Positions 24,960-33,804 of a DNA stretch of 64,000 nt are shown in pieces; the stretch's first letter is position 1, and each line of letters opens with the position of its first letter. The notes beneath the pieces are model-generated. The model was given only the letters and a program-made list of their open reading frames with translations, ran no database searches and was not told the origin of the DNA. The stretch comes from Streptococcus suis (GTDB taxonomy: Bacteria > Bacillota > Bacilli > Lactobacillales > Streptococcaceae): the NCBI RefSeq assembly GCF_002960425.1, contig NZ_POIZ01000052.1, positions 1-64,000 on the forward strand, given 5' to 3'. A program made the translations under genes and the position numbers.

Positions 24960-25234
24960 ACGGTCATCTTGAACTATTACTAGCAGATGGGAACGAATGG
25001 CTTCCTGACACTGAACAAGACCACTTGCTCAAACTCCAAGAAAAGTTGAACAACTACATTCACTTTATCGAAAGTAAGCAGTATGTGGACAGCTATGGGG
25101 ATGACTTTACAGAAAAAGTTATCAATCTGACTTTTCAGTATGCCCCATCGGATAACGGTCTGGCTTTCCTAGTACAGGTTCAAAAAGTTCTACAGCCGAC
25201 AGATATTCGTTTGAAGGTTGTTGTGCCAGAGTAG
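24905..25234 (+). pseudogene. DUF6572 gene lacking its start
   Basis: In the frame of 24926 the sequence reads NTDSIDSLGVVDGHLELLL, ADGNEWLPDTEQDHLLKLQ, EKLNNYIHFIESKQYVDSYG and ends LKVVVPE. This is a DUF6572 protein, small neighbours of polymorphic-toxin loci, lacking only its first few codons; a TAA at 24896 closes the frame upstream and no start codon with a ribosome site is available. The internal ATG at 25025 would give a truncated 69-residue product. Confidence 0.6.
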
Positions 25235-25245
25235 AGTTTTAATTC

Positions 25246-25274
25246 CAGACAAGATCAACTTGTCTGGATTTTTT
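25246..25274 (+). terminator. Intrinsic terminator after the type VII remnants
   Basis: CCAGACAAG pairs with CTTGTCTGG around ATCAA, followed by ATTTTTT. Confidence 0.85.
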
Positions 25275-25289
25275 GGTTAGTGGAAACAT

Positions 25290-25320
25290 AAAAAAATTCA
25301 CTGGATTAGTCCAGTGAAAT
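25290..25320 (-). terminator. Intrinsic terminator of the FNR-pseudouridine synthase operon
   Basis: TTCACTGGA pairs with TCCAGTGAA; the run of A on the plus strand provides the T tract for the minus-strand transcript. Confidence 0.8.
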
Positions 25321-25350
25321 AGGGATATAGAACTCTAAGGGTGCAGCTGT

Positions 25351-26220
25351 TTATTTCATACTTCTCACTACTTTCTCAAAACTCTCCGATCGTGCTTCCA
25401 CGCTGATTTCTTCAAGTGTCAGCGGGTGGGTCAGGCTGAGTTTTTGGGCATGGAGCATGAGGCGGGGGGCAGAAACTCGACTGTAAAGAGGGTCACCGAT
25501 CAGGGCATGCCCATGATGAGCCAAATGCACCCGAATCTGATGGGTTCGCCCTGTTTGGAGACGACAAGAGATCAAGCTACTTTTGCCAAGGGTCTGCAAG
25601 AGTCGGACTTGGGTCAGAGCTGCCTGTCCCTTGCGGTTATCGACCACCCGCTTTCTGCGGTCGTGTCGGTCCCGTCCGATTTTATCGGTAATGGTCCAGT
25701 CAGTCTTTCTTAGCTGCCCTTGGCAGAGGGCCAGGTAGTCACGGTAGATGACCTTGTCCTCCAAAAGCCGATTGAGAATGGGCAGGATAAAGGGATTTTT
25801 GGCAAAGAGAATGGCTCCGCTGGTTTCCATATCGAGCCTGTGGACCACATAGCAGGTCTGGCCGACATAGGCAGATACATGGTTGAGCAGGGCAATTTCC
25901 GTCGGCTCATTTCCATGCGTCTTCATGCCTTCAGGCTTGTTGACGATAATCAAATGCTCATCTTGATAGAGTTCCTCCACCAAGTCTGCCTGTCCTAGAG
26001 GAATACTTTTTTCAGGATAATCTTCCTGGTCAAAGGTCAATTCTAACAAGTCGCCTGCGGTAATCGGGCTCTGCCAATTAATCAGCTCGCCATTGACACG
26101 GACATGTTTCTTGGTGCGGAGGAAGTGGCGGATTTTTCTGGGAATGAGAAAATAATCTTCCAAGACTTCCTTGACAGTCAGTTGGGGAAAGGCTTGGGGA
26201 ATGCGAATATCAATTTTCAT
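25351..26220 (-). CDS. RluA/RluD-family pseudouridine synthase
   Basis: An N-terminal S4-like domain (KIRHFLRTKKHVRVNGELINWQSPITAGD) precedes a catalytic domain with VHRLDMETSG, whose Asp is the active-site nucleophile, and the RLQTGRTHQIRVHLAHHGHALIGDPLY motif. It isomerises uridine in rRNA or tRNA; the precise target is not deducible. I start it at 26220 (MKIDIRIPQ), two bases after the stop of the ferredoxin-NADP reductase gene; a longer frame would begin at 26259 inside that gene. Confidence 0.9.
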   Translation of the reverse strand: MKIDIRIPQAFPQLTVKEVLEDYFLIPRKIRHFLRTKKHVRVNGELINWQSPITAGDLLELTFDQEDYPEKSIPLGQADLVEELYQDEHLIIVNKPEGMKTHGNEPTEIALLNHVSAYVGQTCYVVHRLDMETSGAILFAKNPFILPILNRLLEDKVIYRDYLALCQGQLRKTDWTITDKIGRDRHDRRKRVVDNRKGQAALTQVRLLQTLGKSSLISCRLQTGRTHQIRVHLAHHGHALIGDPLYSRVSAPRLMLHAQKLSLTHPLTLEEISVEARSESFEKVVRSMK

Positions 26221-26221
26221 C

Positions 26222-27190
26222 TTATAGGCTGGTCGAGTGCTTGGGTTGTACTTTTTCATTTGGATTGAGGTAGTTCATGGCATTGTTAACAGCGGTTGGG
26301 GCTTCGCCCAATCCAGTCGCAATCAGGTCAATCTTGCCTTCGTAGAAGCAACAGTCACCGATGGCATAGATACCAGGGACAGAGGTTTCTTGCTTGCTGT
26401 TGACCACGATGCGGTGGCGATTGAGTTCCAAGCTCCATTCTTTCAGCGTTCCGACAGATGACTTGAAACCGTAGTTGACAAAGAGGTGGTCAAAAGATAG
26501 GGTCAGCTTGTTCTCGCTCTTTACCTTGTCAAAATCAATGGCAGAAGCTCTGCCATTTTCCCCAGAAAGCCCTTTAGGGATAAAAGGTGTGTGAATAGTA
26601 ACGTTGGACTGCTTGAGCTCTTCCACGCTGTGCTCGAGGGCTCGGAAGTTGTCGCGACGGTGGACGATCTGGGTGGTTTTGGCGATTTTTTCAAAGGCCA
26701 GTGACCAATCGACCGCAGAGTCGCCGCCCCCCAAAACGACGATGTCCTTGTCGGCATACTGCTGGATGTTAGAAACGTGGTAGTGAACGTTATCAAAGCT
26801 GTCAGCACCATCAATTTCCAGCGGACGTGGCTTGAAGGCCCCGCCACCCATAGCGATAATTAGGGTCTTGGTCTGGTGGCTACCTTTGGTGGTTGTTAGG
26901 GTAATGGTTTCCCCAGGTTCGATAGCAGTCAGGGTCTCATTGAGGCAGATGGTGGTGTCAAATGGTGCCAGCTGGGCAAGAAGGTTGTCGGTCAACTCTT
27001 GTCCTGTCAGGCTGGGAAAGGCTGGAATGTCCAGAATAGCCTTCTCAGGATAGAGAATGGCAGGTTGGCCACCCAGTTGGGGAAGGGAGTCAATGATTTT
27101 GACCTTGGCTTGACGGAGGTGGGCGTAGAAGGCGGCAAAGAGACCGACTGGTCCGCCACCGATGATGGTAATGTCATATACTTGTGTCAT
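26222..27190 (-). CDS. Ferredoxin/flavodoxin-NADP+ reductase, thioredoxin-reductase-like
   Basis: The 322-residue flavoprotein begins with the FAD-binding ITIIGGGPVGLFAAFYA, has the NADPH-binding IVVLGGGDSAVDWSL near residue 155 and ends with the FAD motif GIYAIGDCCFYEGKIDL. There is no CxxC redox-active pair, which separates it from thioredoxin reductase and places it with the YumC-type reductases that reduce ferredoxin or flavodoxin. It is first in a two-gene operon with the pseudouridine synthase. Confidence 0.92.
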   Translation of the reverse strand: MTQVYDITIIGGGPVGLFAAFYAHLRQAKVKIIDSLPQLGGQPAILYPEKAILDIPAFPSLTGQELTDNLLAQLAPFDTTICLNETLTAIEPGETITLTTTKGSHQTKTLIIAMGGGAFKPRPLEIDGADSFDNVHYHVSNIQQYADKDIVVLGGGDSAVDWSLAFEKIAKTTQIVHRRDNFRALEHSVEELKQSNVTIHTPFIPKGLSGENGRASAIDFDKVKSENKLTLSFDHLFVNYGFKSSVGTLKEWSLELNRHRIVVNSKQETSVPGIYAIGDCCFYEGKIDLIATGLGEAPTAVNNAMNYLNPNEKVQPKHSTSL

Positions 27191-27314
27191 GGGAATCCTC
27201 TTCTTTGTTCAGAATGACCCTATTTTATCATATTTTTGGAAAAAATTCCCCCTCACTCTCTGCTGTCACAAGGGGCAAGGGGGGCTTTTTCTTAGGGAAA
27301 TGTGTAAAATGTAG

Positions 27315-27320
27315 TATAAT
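27315..27320 (+). promoter_or_regulatory. -10 element of pbp2A
   Basis: TATAAT 30 bases before the pbp2A ATG, with GAAAGGAAG as ribosome-binding site. No clear -35 element is present. Confidence 0.6.
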
Positions 27321-27350
27321 GGAAAAAATTCACATAGAAAGGAAGAGACG

Positions 27351-29606
27351 ATGGACCAGGATTTACAAGAAACCATCCAGTTAAAGGGATTAGATGAAAA
27401 AGAAAAAATGGATAAACCAGACCAGTCTGGACAAGACAGTCTAGGACAAGAGGGATTTTCCCGTCGTAGCCGTCGGGGAAGTGGCAAGTCTTTAGAAAAA
27501 AATAAGAAGAAATCCCGCATACCAGAGCCTATCCGCAAGTTCTGGCGTCGCTACCAGCTAACCAAGATTTTGATGATTGTGATTGGGGTCATGGTGTTGA
27601 CCGTTGGTGGCTATCTCTTCTTCCTAGCCAAGACAGCTAATGTTGGGGATTTACAGGAAGCTCTCAAGGCTACCACCATTATCTACGATAAGGATGGAGC
27701 GGAAGCAGGCACCTTGTCTGGCCAAAAAGGGACTTATGTGGAGCTGGATGCGATTTCGGATCATATGGAAAATGCCATCATCGCGACGGAAGATAGGAGT
27801 TTTTATAAAAACTCAGGAATTAACTATCAGCGAACTATTCTAGCAGTCTTGACCTTGGGGCGTTCAGGTGGTGGTTCAACCATTACGCAGCAGTTAGCCA
27901 AGAATGCCTTTTTGACCCAGGACCAAACTATCAGCCGTAAGGCTAGAGAATATTTCCTTGCCCTTGAAATCAATAAAAAATACAGCAAACAGGAAATTCT
28001 GACCATGTACCTCAACAATGCTTACTTTGGCAATGGGGTTTGGGGAGTTGAAGATGCTAGTCAAAAGTATTTTGGTATTTCTGCTAGTGACTTGACGATC
28101 GAGCAATCTGCTGTTTTAGCAGGGATGCTTAAGGGTCCAGAAATTTATAATCCCTATTATTCCTTAGAAAATGCAATCAATCGCCGAGATACCGTCTTGC
28201 AAAATATGGTCAACGCTGGCTATATTGATCAGGCAACTGCCGATGCAGGTTTTCAAGTCGATTTAGCGAGCCAGTTAGCAGATACCTTTACTGGTAAACA
28301 AGATAACTATTCTTATCCATCTTACTTTGATGCGGTTATTGCTGAAGCGATTGATCGCTATGGCCTTAAAGAATCAGATATCATCAATAACGGCTATCGA
28401 ATATATACCGAAATGGACCAAAATTCTCAAGCGAGTATGCAGGTTATCTTCAATGATGAAACTATGTTCCCGACTTCAAGTTATGATGGAACCTCGGCTC
28501 AAGCTGCAAGTGTAGCTTTGGATCCTGCAACTGGCGGGGTTCGAGCCTTGGTTGGGCGCGTGAATAGTTCGGAAGATGCTGTGTTTCGAACATTCAACTT
28601 TGCGACCCAAGCTAAGCGTAGTCCCGGTTCAACTATTAAGCCCCTTGTTGCCTATGCGCCAGCGGTAGCAGCGGGTTGGGCAATTGATACACCATTGGAT
28701 AACCATACAGAAACCTATGGGGATTATACCTTACACAACTATGACTATTCAACTTCGGATACCATTCCAATGTACCAAGCTTTAGCTTTATCTTACAATC
28801 TGCCAGTTGCATATATTGTAAATACCTTTGGGATTGACAAAGCTTTTGAATTTGGTCAAAAGTTTGGTCTTGATATGGAAAATGTTGAAAAGGTACTTGG
28901 TGCGTCAATCGGATCAGGTGTGGAAACGAACCCCTTGCAAATGGCTCAGGCCTATAGTGCTTTTGCGAATGATGGTGTAATGAAGGATGCTCATCTAATT
29001 ACACGTATTGAAACAGCGAGTGGAAAGGTATTGGCTCAGCATCGCGAGACAAGTACAAAAGTAATTGACCGCTCGGTTGCAGATAAAATGACCTCTATGA
29101 TGCTTGGGACCTATACGAATGGTTTAGGTGTATCTGCAGATGCGACGAATTACTATCTTGCAGGAAAAACGGGAACAACCGAAACAAGTTTTGATGTAAA
29201 TCTTGTTAATGACCAGTGGTATATTGCTTATACACCTGATTTGGTTATCAGTCAATGGGTTGGTTTTGAACAGACGGATGAGAATCATTACATTGATAGC
29301 AGTGGCTACTGGATGGCACCGGCCGTCTTTCAAACGGTTGCTAATTCGATCTTGCCTTACACAGCTGGGACACAGTTTGATGTAGAGAATGCCTATGTTC
29401 AAAATGGAATTGTAGAGGTTGCTGAAGAGTCCGTAACACAGTCTGAATTTGGAATCAATCAAAAGCAGGTGCAGGAGATTTCTGACCAGGCGCGAAACTT
29501 GATTGAGCAGACTAAGCAAAACTTGATTGATGCACAGTTGCCAGAGCGAGCAAAGACCTTGTGGGATAATATTACGTCTTGGTTTGAGGAGTTGTCAAAT
29601 CCATAG
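27351..29606 (+). CDS. pbp2A: Class A penicillin-binding protein 2A
   Basis: Bifunctional peptidoglycan synthase of 751 residues. A charged cytoplasmic tail (1-70) and one membrane helix (about 71-93) lead to a GT51 glycosyltransferase domain (AIIATEDRSFYKNSGI near 142 with the catalytic Glu, GGGSTITQQLAKN near 173) and a transpeptidase domain with SPGSTIKP (catalytic Ser about 424), SYN near 481 and KTGTTE near 605. All catalytic residues are present. Size and order fit streptococcal PBP2a. It stands next to rpmG-secE-nusG as in other streptococci. Confidence 0.95.
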   Translation: MDQDLQETIQLKGLDEKEKMDKPDQSGQDSLGQEGFSRRSRRGSGKSLEKNKKKSRIPEPIRKFWRRYQLTKILMIVIGVMVLTVGGYLFFLAKTANVGDLQEALKATTIIYDKDGAEAGTLSGQKGTYVELDAISDHMENAIIATEDRSFYKNSGINYQRTILAVLTLGRSGGGSTITQQLAKNAFLTQDQTISRKAREYFLALEINKKYSKQEILTMYLNNAYFGNGVWGVEDASQKYFGISASDLTIEQSAVLAGMLKGPEIYNPYYSLENAINRRDTVLQNMVNAGYIDQATADAGFQVDLASQLADTFTGKQDNYSYPSYFDAVIAEAIDRYGLKESDIINNGYRIYTEMDQNSQASMQVIFNDETMFPTSSYDGTSAQAASVALDPATGGVRALVGRVNSSEDAVFRTFNFATQAKRSPGSTIKPLVAYAPAVAAGWAIDTPLDNHTETYGDYTLHNYDYSTSDTIPMYQALALSYNLPVAYIVNTFGIDKAFEFGQKFGLDMENVEKVLGASIGSGVETNPLQMAQAYSAFANDGVMKDAHLITRIETASGKVLAQHRETSTKVIDRSVADKMTSMMLGTYTNGLGVSADATNYYLAGKTGTTETSFDVNLVNDQWYIAYTPDLVISQWVGFEQTDENHYIDSSGYWMAPAVFQTVANSILPYTAGTQFDVENAYVQNGIVEVAEESVTQSEFGINQKQVQEISDQARNLIEQTKQNLIDAQLPERAKTLWDNITSWFEELSNP

Positions 29607-29639
29607 AAACATGATAAAATAAAACAGATGGAGGGCTTT

Positions 29640-29792
29640 ATGGCACTAAAAAAAGCAAGCCTAGCCTGTACTGTTTGTGGTTCTCGCAACTATTCGATTA
29701 GTCTGTCGAGTAATCCCAAGCCAACACGGTTAGAAGTAAATAAATTTTGTAAACATTGTGGACAATACACCGTTCACAAGGAAACCAGATAG
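29640..29792 (+). CDS. rpmG: 50S ribosomal protein L33
   Basis: The 50-codon gene encodes [17 protein letters not shown]... and ends [18 protein letters not shown], with both CxxC pairs, so it is the zinc-binding (C+) form of L33. GGAGGG lies before the ATG. It precedes secE by nine bases, the standard rpmG-secE-nusG order. Confidence 0.95.
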   Translation: MALKKASLACTVCGSRNYSISLSSNPKPTRLEVNKFCKHCGQYTVHKETR

Positions 29793-29801
29793 GAGTAGCG
29801 C

Positions 29802-29978
29802 GTGAAATTTTTGAAAGATATTTTCCAGATTTTAAAAAAGACCGCTTGGCCAACTCGTAAGCAGAGCTGGAAGGACTTTGCCTCTGTTGTACAATACACA
29901 ACATTTTTCGTGGCAATTGTTTATCTCTTTGACTTGATTTTGTCACGTGGTATCATGAGTTTAATCAATCTTTTCTAG
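29802..29978 (+). CDS. secE: Preprotein translocase subunit SecE
   Basis: A 58-residue protein with the amphipathic N-terminus FLKDIFQILKKTAWPTRKQSW (the conserved TxWPxxxE-like signature) and one membrane helix (VVQYTTFFVAIVYLFDLIL). It forms the SecYEG channel. It begins with GTG at 29802 after AGGAG; the length is typical of Gram-positive SecE. Confidence 0.95.
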   Translation: MKFLKDIFQILKKTAWPTRKQSWKDFASVVQYTTFFVAIVYLFDLILSRGIMSLINLF

Positions 29979-29985
29979 AAAACAC

Positions 29986-30015
29986 TTGCCATTTGTAAAA
30001 TGGAAGTGATATAAT
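29986..30015 (+). promoter_or_regulatory. Promoter between secE and nusG
   Basis: TTGCCA (29986-29991), 18 bases, then TGA-TATAAT (30010-30015). The expected start near 30022 is directly in front of a terminator hairpin. Confidence 0.65.
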
Positions 30016-30026
30016 AAAGAAAAGCG

Positions 30027-30046
30027 AAAGCCTTCGGGCTTTTTTT
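30027..30046 (+). terminator. UUCG-loop terminator in the nusG leader
   Basis: AAAGCC (30027-30032) and GGCTTT (30037-30042) close a TTCG tetraloop, followed by T residues to 30046. It ends the upstream operon and lies only a few bases after the nusG promoter, so it may also limit nusG transcription. Confidence 0.85.
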
Positions 30047-30088
30047 AGCGTCTAAAAATGCAGTGGTTCCATAGAAAGGAAGATAAAA

Positions 30089-30628
30089 ATGTACGATAGT
30101 TTTGATAAGGGCTGGTTTGTTCTGCAAACTTATTCAGGATATGAGAACAAGGTCAAGGAGAATTTGCTCCAACGCGCCCACACTTACAATATGTTAGAAA
30201 ATATCCTTCGTGTAGAAATTCCAACACAAACTGTTCAGGTTGAGAAGAACGGTGAGGTTAAGGAAGTAGAAGAAAATCGTTTCCCAGGTTACGTTTTGGT
30301 GGAAATGGTCATGACCGATGAAGCTTGGTTTGTAGTGCGTAACACACCAAACGTTACAGGTTTCGTGGGTTCACACGGTAACCGTTCAAAACCAACACCG
30401 CTCTTGGAAGAAGAAATCCGTCAAATCTTGGTGTCTATGGGTCAAACCGTTCAAGAATTTGATATTGATGTCAAAGTTGGCGACACTGTTCGTATCATTG
30501 ACGGTGCCTTCACCGACTACACAGGTAAAATCACAGAAATTGACAACAACAAGGTCAAAATGGTCATCTCTATGTTTGGTAATGATACCATTGCTGAAGT
30601 TAACTTGAGCCAGATTGCTGAGTTGTAA
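30089..30628 (+). CDS. nusG: Transcription termination/antitermination factor NusG
   Basis: The 179-residue protein has the N-terminal NGN domain (WFVLQTYSGYENKVKENL, FPGYVLVEMVMTDEAW, NTPNVTGFVG) and a C-terminal KOW domain (VGDTVRIIDGAFTDYTGKI). NusG binds RNA polymerase and modulates pausing and termination. It has its own promoter, and a terminator lies in the leader between that promoter and the ATG. Confidence 0.97.
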   Translation: MYDSFDKGWFVLQTYSGYENKVKENLLQRAHTYNMLENILRVEIPTQTVQVEKNGEVKEVEENRFPGYVLVEMVMTDEAWFVVRNTPNVTGFVGSHGNRSKPTPLLEEEIRQILVSMGQTVQEFDIDVKVGDTVRIIDGAFTDYTGKITEIDNNKVKMVISMFGNDTIAEVNLSQIAEL

Positions 30629-30638
30629 TTTATTCATG

Positions 30639-30671
30639 CTCCTCCTAGGTAATAGCCTGGGGGAGTTTTTT
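30639..30671 (+). terminator. Intrinsic terminator of nusG
   Basis: CTCCTCCTAGG pairs with CCTGGGGGAG (one bulged base, G-U pairs) and is followed by six T. Confidence 0.85.
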
Positions 30672-30718
30672 GATGGTTTATCGTCATTTAGTTTTTCTTT
30701 TATTACTTCGACGATCGA

Positions 30719-31047
30719 GGAAACGTCGTTTCCTTATTTCCAACTTCAAACACTCCACTGGAGTGTTTGAACTCGCCTTGCCTGATTTTGCAAAAGCGAC
30801 TTGCTCCGCAAGTTTTATCTCCAACCTTGGACAGTTCATTGACTGTCCAAGCAGTCTGGGGGATACGAATAGTCCGGTGGAGTGAAACAGTTTGGGGAAC
30901 TGTTTCAGCCTGAGCTTGAAAACAAAAAAGCGAAGTACATCAGCTGGTCACTTAGAAACAAGAAAGCATTGAGTTATGCCTGCAGCTGTTGACACAAACT
31001 TCGTTTGTTTCATCTCCAAGCTTCAAAGGCTCCCCGAACCTTTGAAG
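30719..31047. repeat. Intergenic cluster of six perfect short palindromes
   Basis: The gene-free region after nusG holds six inverted repeats: GGAAACG (30719/30727), TCAAACACTCCA (30746/30759), ACTTGC (30799/30808), CTTGGACAGT (30826/30842), TGAAACAGTT (30883/30898) and CTTCAAAGG (31021/31039). None has a T tract. The TGAAACAGT unit also occurs before rsgA. I see no protein-coding gene between 30672 and 31206. Confidence 0.75.
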
Positions 31048-31150
31048 CGAGTACTAAAAGTAAACTAAAAGACTATAAAAAGACCCTGTCCAAAATCTGC
31101 CCACCAACTTTACCCGATTTAACCGAATTTAACCGAATGAAAAATCAAAA

Positions 31151-31173
31151 AAGCCCGATTTCTCGGGCTTTTG
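31151..31173 (-). terminator. Intrinsic terminator of tRNA-Cys
   Basis: AAAGCCCGA pairs with TCGGGCTTT; the A-rich plus-strand flank gives the T run for minus-strand transcription. Confidence 0.82.
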
Positions 31174-31206
31174 ACTTGTATAAATTCGGATAAAATCCTA
31201 TAATAA

Positions 31207-31277
31207 AGGCGGTAGACGGATTTGAACCGACGATCAAGCTTTTGCAGAGCCGTGCCTTACCACTTGGCTATACCGCC
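31207..31277 (-). tRNA. tRNA-Cys (GCA)
   Basis: The 71-nt minus-strand gene has acceptor arms GGCGGTA/TACCGCC with discriminator T, anticodon loop CTGCAAA (anticodon GCA) and T-loop GGTTCAAATCC. CCA is not encoded. Confidence 0.93.
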
Positions 31278-31459
31278 ATAACAAAGAATATTGTACCTTA
31301 AATAGTGAAATTGGTCAAGTGGAAAAATGAACATTTATGGATAATGTAAATGCTAGTCACTAGCCAAAGGTTTTCCATAGTGGCAGGAAGGGGCTGTGAA
31401 TATGGTCCAAGAGTGTCTATTTGTATTTTTGTAATCTATATTTTCATTTGGAGGTTTTT

Positions 31460-32584
31460 ATGAAAAAATATCTAGCTTTTGCACTTGTCTGTGTAGCGAT
31501 CTTATCAGCCTGTAGCAAGGTGAGTGTTCAGACGGAACAATCAGCTAGTTCGTCATCGACAACTCAGCAAAGTTCGACCAGTTCGAGTGAAGTCAAGAAG
31601 GGCGATAAGGAGCTTTATCAATCAGTCTTTTCTGATTATCAAGCCATTTTTGACTTTGCTGGTAGTGCGAATAAGAACAATGTAGAAAAGATGCTGGCGG
31701 TTTTGAAAAACTTACATACTCCTGTCAATTCTTGGGTGATGGAAAGTGCTGTATATGCACCATCCAACCTAGTCTACACCTTTTATGATCTCAACCAAGA
31801 TGGTCAGAATGAACTGTTTATTGGTTCTGAAAATCCAGACGGCTCAGTATTTGTGACGGGCTTTTACGGGATCGTTGATGGTCAGGTTTCCTTGATTGCG
31901 GAAGGCTTTGTGGCTGGACATGGTGGTGCAAGGAGCGCGGTAGCCTTGTTCAATGATGGAGAATTTATCAGTTATGGCTGGAGCTCGGGAACAGGCGATG
32001 CTATTGGGATGCTGAAGGTTTTGGATGCAAATGGGCAAGTCACACAAGTATCTGAAAAAGAATTTCATATTCAAGATGAGATTGCAGCTGTCTTTGGTAA
32101 GAATGAATCTGACCTCTTAGCTCCTCGTCAGTTTGACTGGGAAGATTTTGAGTTTGACATGGCGGAAACAGAAACCAGCAGCTCAGACCAAGCGTTTGGT
32201 GTTCAGTCCATGAATTTAGAGCAGATCCAAGCAGGGAATTTTGCTAGTTTGGAAGGTGACTGGGTCAATGCGCGTGGTGATCGGATGGAGATTGATGGTC
32301 AGGGGAATGTGACCTACAACGGCGGAAGCAATACAGGTTTTGTCGATACGCAGGGTGCTAAATATGAAGGACAAGTGCTTATGGTCGGCATTACAAATCC
32401 CAATGCAATGGCTTCACCCACTATACCGACTTTGTTGATTCCAAAAGGAGTTCAGAATACCTATGGATTTTTAGACGGACATAGTGATCAGACGGATACT
32501 AGCAAGGATAGATTATTTAGTACCCAAAGCGTTACGACAACGGAAGGCTTTAGCCAGGGGGTCTTTTATCGAGTGGATGATTAG
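31460..32584 (+). CDS. Lipoprotein, 374 aa
   Basis: The signal peptide KKYLAFALVCVAILSACSK ends in a lipobox (LSAC), then comes a Ser/Thr/Gln-rich linker (to about residue 45) and a soluble outer domain. The region YTFYDLNQDGQNELFIGSENPDG resembles the aspartate-rich calcium-binding style of VCBS-like repeats in other surface lipoproteins. Function unknown. The ATG at 31460 has GGAGG upstream; a longer frame from 31421 would spoil the signal peptide. The next gene, 20 bases on, is also a lipoprotein. Confidence 0.8.
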   Translation: MKKYLAFALVCVAILSACSKVSVQTEQSASSSSTTQQSSTSSSEVKKGDKELYQSVFSDYQAIFDFAGSANKNNVEKMLAVLKNLHTPVNSWVMESAVYAPSNLVYTFYDLNQDGQNELFIGSENPDGSVFVTGFYGIVDGQVSLIAEGFVAGHGGARSAVALFNDGEFISYGWSSGTGDAIGMLKVLDANGQVTQVSEKEFHIQDEIAAVFGKNESDLLAPRQFDWEDFEFDMAETETSSSDQAFGVQSMNLEQIQAGNFASLEGDWVNARGDRMEIDGQGNVTYNGGSNTGFVDTQGAKYEGQVLMVGITNPNAMASPTIPTLLIPKGVQNTYGFLDGHSDQTDTSKDRLFSTQSVTTTEGFSQGVFYRVDD

Positions 32585-32604
32585 TTCAAGATAGGAGAGA
32601 TAAA

Positions 32605-33603
32605 ATGAAAAAGAATAGATTTATTTCAGGCTTGCTTTTGGGAGCCAGTGTCTGCATCTTGGTAGCCTGTGGCAGTCAGAAGCAAGAAGCAACTACGGCC
32701 TCTTCATCGACGTCATCTTCTAGTGCTAGCTCGACAAGTACTAGTTCCACGACATCAACCACAACTACCACTAGCTCTACATCAAGTAGTTCAAGTAGTC
32801 AGGTAGGTCCTTGGGATGCTGGCAAGGCAGAGGCCTTGAGGACGTTTGTGATTGACCAGTGGGGACCTTCTTTCTCGCCACCCCAATATTATGTATCCTA
32901 TAGCCCAAGTCGTGCAGGGAACTTTTTTGGTGTGACCTTGCCGTCTGGAGTTTTGAGCGGTCCAGGTCAGCAAATGACACCTGATTTTCTAGGAGAAACC
33001 CCTGAACTTGTTTGGAGTGAAAATGGTCAAGTTGGAGCAGGGAAGATAGCCGTTGTAGGCATTTATTCGGATATTGAGAATACAAAATACCCAAGTGCCC
33101 ACCTCTACCTCTTTACCATCAAGGACGGTCAGGTTATTGCTTGGATTACCGAGCAGAACCAGGGCAATCCAGAAAAACGACTTTATTTCCGACCAACTAA
33201 GAACCAGGAATTACAAGCCTTCTTTGAAAACTTGGTCCTCGGTGGAAGTTCAACAACAGCAACTGAAACCAGTTCAGCTACTGCTGTGAATGGATCAATA
33301 GACACCAAAAACTTGACAGTCGAACAGGCAGCTAATTGGGCCAAGGCACATGCGGCTACAAGATATGGCGCACCTTTCACGAAAGATGATTTTCTGTCAC
33401 ATGTGGTTACAAATGTTCAGTCATCTGACGGTCTGGTCTACATTGAAGTTAGAGAAGACCACAGTAGTCCGAATATGCAAGGTACCGATCCCAATGTAGC
33501 TCCAGCAGCAGGTTTTTACAGGATCAATGCTAACGGTCAGTTGGAAAAAATGGATGTTGTTGCAGGGACCTATACTGTAGTAGCTGAAACTTATTTTGAG
33601 TAG
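32605..33603 (+). CDS. DUF4767-type lipoprotein, 332 aa
   Basis: A signal peptide with lipobox (LVAC, Cys near residue 22) is followed by an unusually long Ser/Thr-only linker (about residues 30-65) and a DUF4767-like domain (WDAGKAEALRTFVIDQWGPSF). A second region after residue 225 has a Thr/Ser-rich spacer and another small domain. It is exported and lipid-anchored; function unknown. It is likely co-transcribed with the preceding lipoprotein gene. Confidence 0.78.
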   Translation: MKKNRFISGLLLGASVCILVACGSQKQEATTASSSTSSSSASSTSTSSTTSTTTTTSSTSSSSSSQVGPWDAGKAEALRTFVIDQWGPSFSPPQYYVSYSPSRAGNFFGVTLPSGVLSGPGQQMTPDFLGETPELVWSENGQVGAGKIAVVGIYSDIENTKYPSAHLYLFTIKDGQVIAWITEQNQGNPEKRLYFRPTKNQELQAFFENLVLGGSSTTATETSSATAVNGSIDTKNLTVEQAANWAKAHAATRYGAPFTKDDFLSHVVTNVQSSDGLVYIEVREDHSSPNMQGTDPNVAPAAGFYRINANGQLEKMDVVAGTYTVVAETYFE

Positions 33604-33658
33604 GGAATAGAAACAGCAAAGCATAGTAGATTTTTCAAGAATTTCTCTGCTATTTTAC

Positions 33659-33687
33659 TTGAAAATAGTCAGGTATTCTGATATACT
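33659..33687 (+). promoter_or_regulatory. Promoter of rpsB
   Basis: TTGAAA (33659-33664), 17 bases, then TGA-TATACT (33682-33687). A leader of about 110 bases with small hairpins (GTTGCTGTGCAAC; GGACCAATTGTGGTC) follows before the ATG, which may serve S2 autoregulation. Confidence 0.7.
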
Positions 33688-33804
33688 AATAGAGTTGCTG
33701 TGCAACAAATACTCATCTCGGACCAATTGTGGTCTTGTTGCCGAAAGGTTGGGCTGCAAGTCGAAGTCTGGGAGAGGAGAAAAAAACAAAAAGGAGAAAT
33801 ACTC

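Noticed and set aside
30670..30885. 71-codon frame after nusG
   Set aside because: Runs through three of the palindromes and has no ribosome-binding site or homology.
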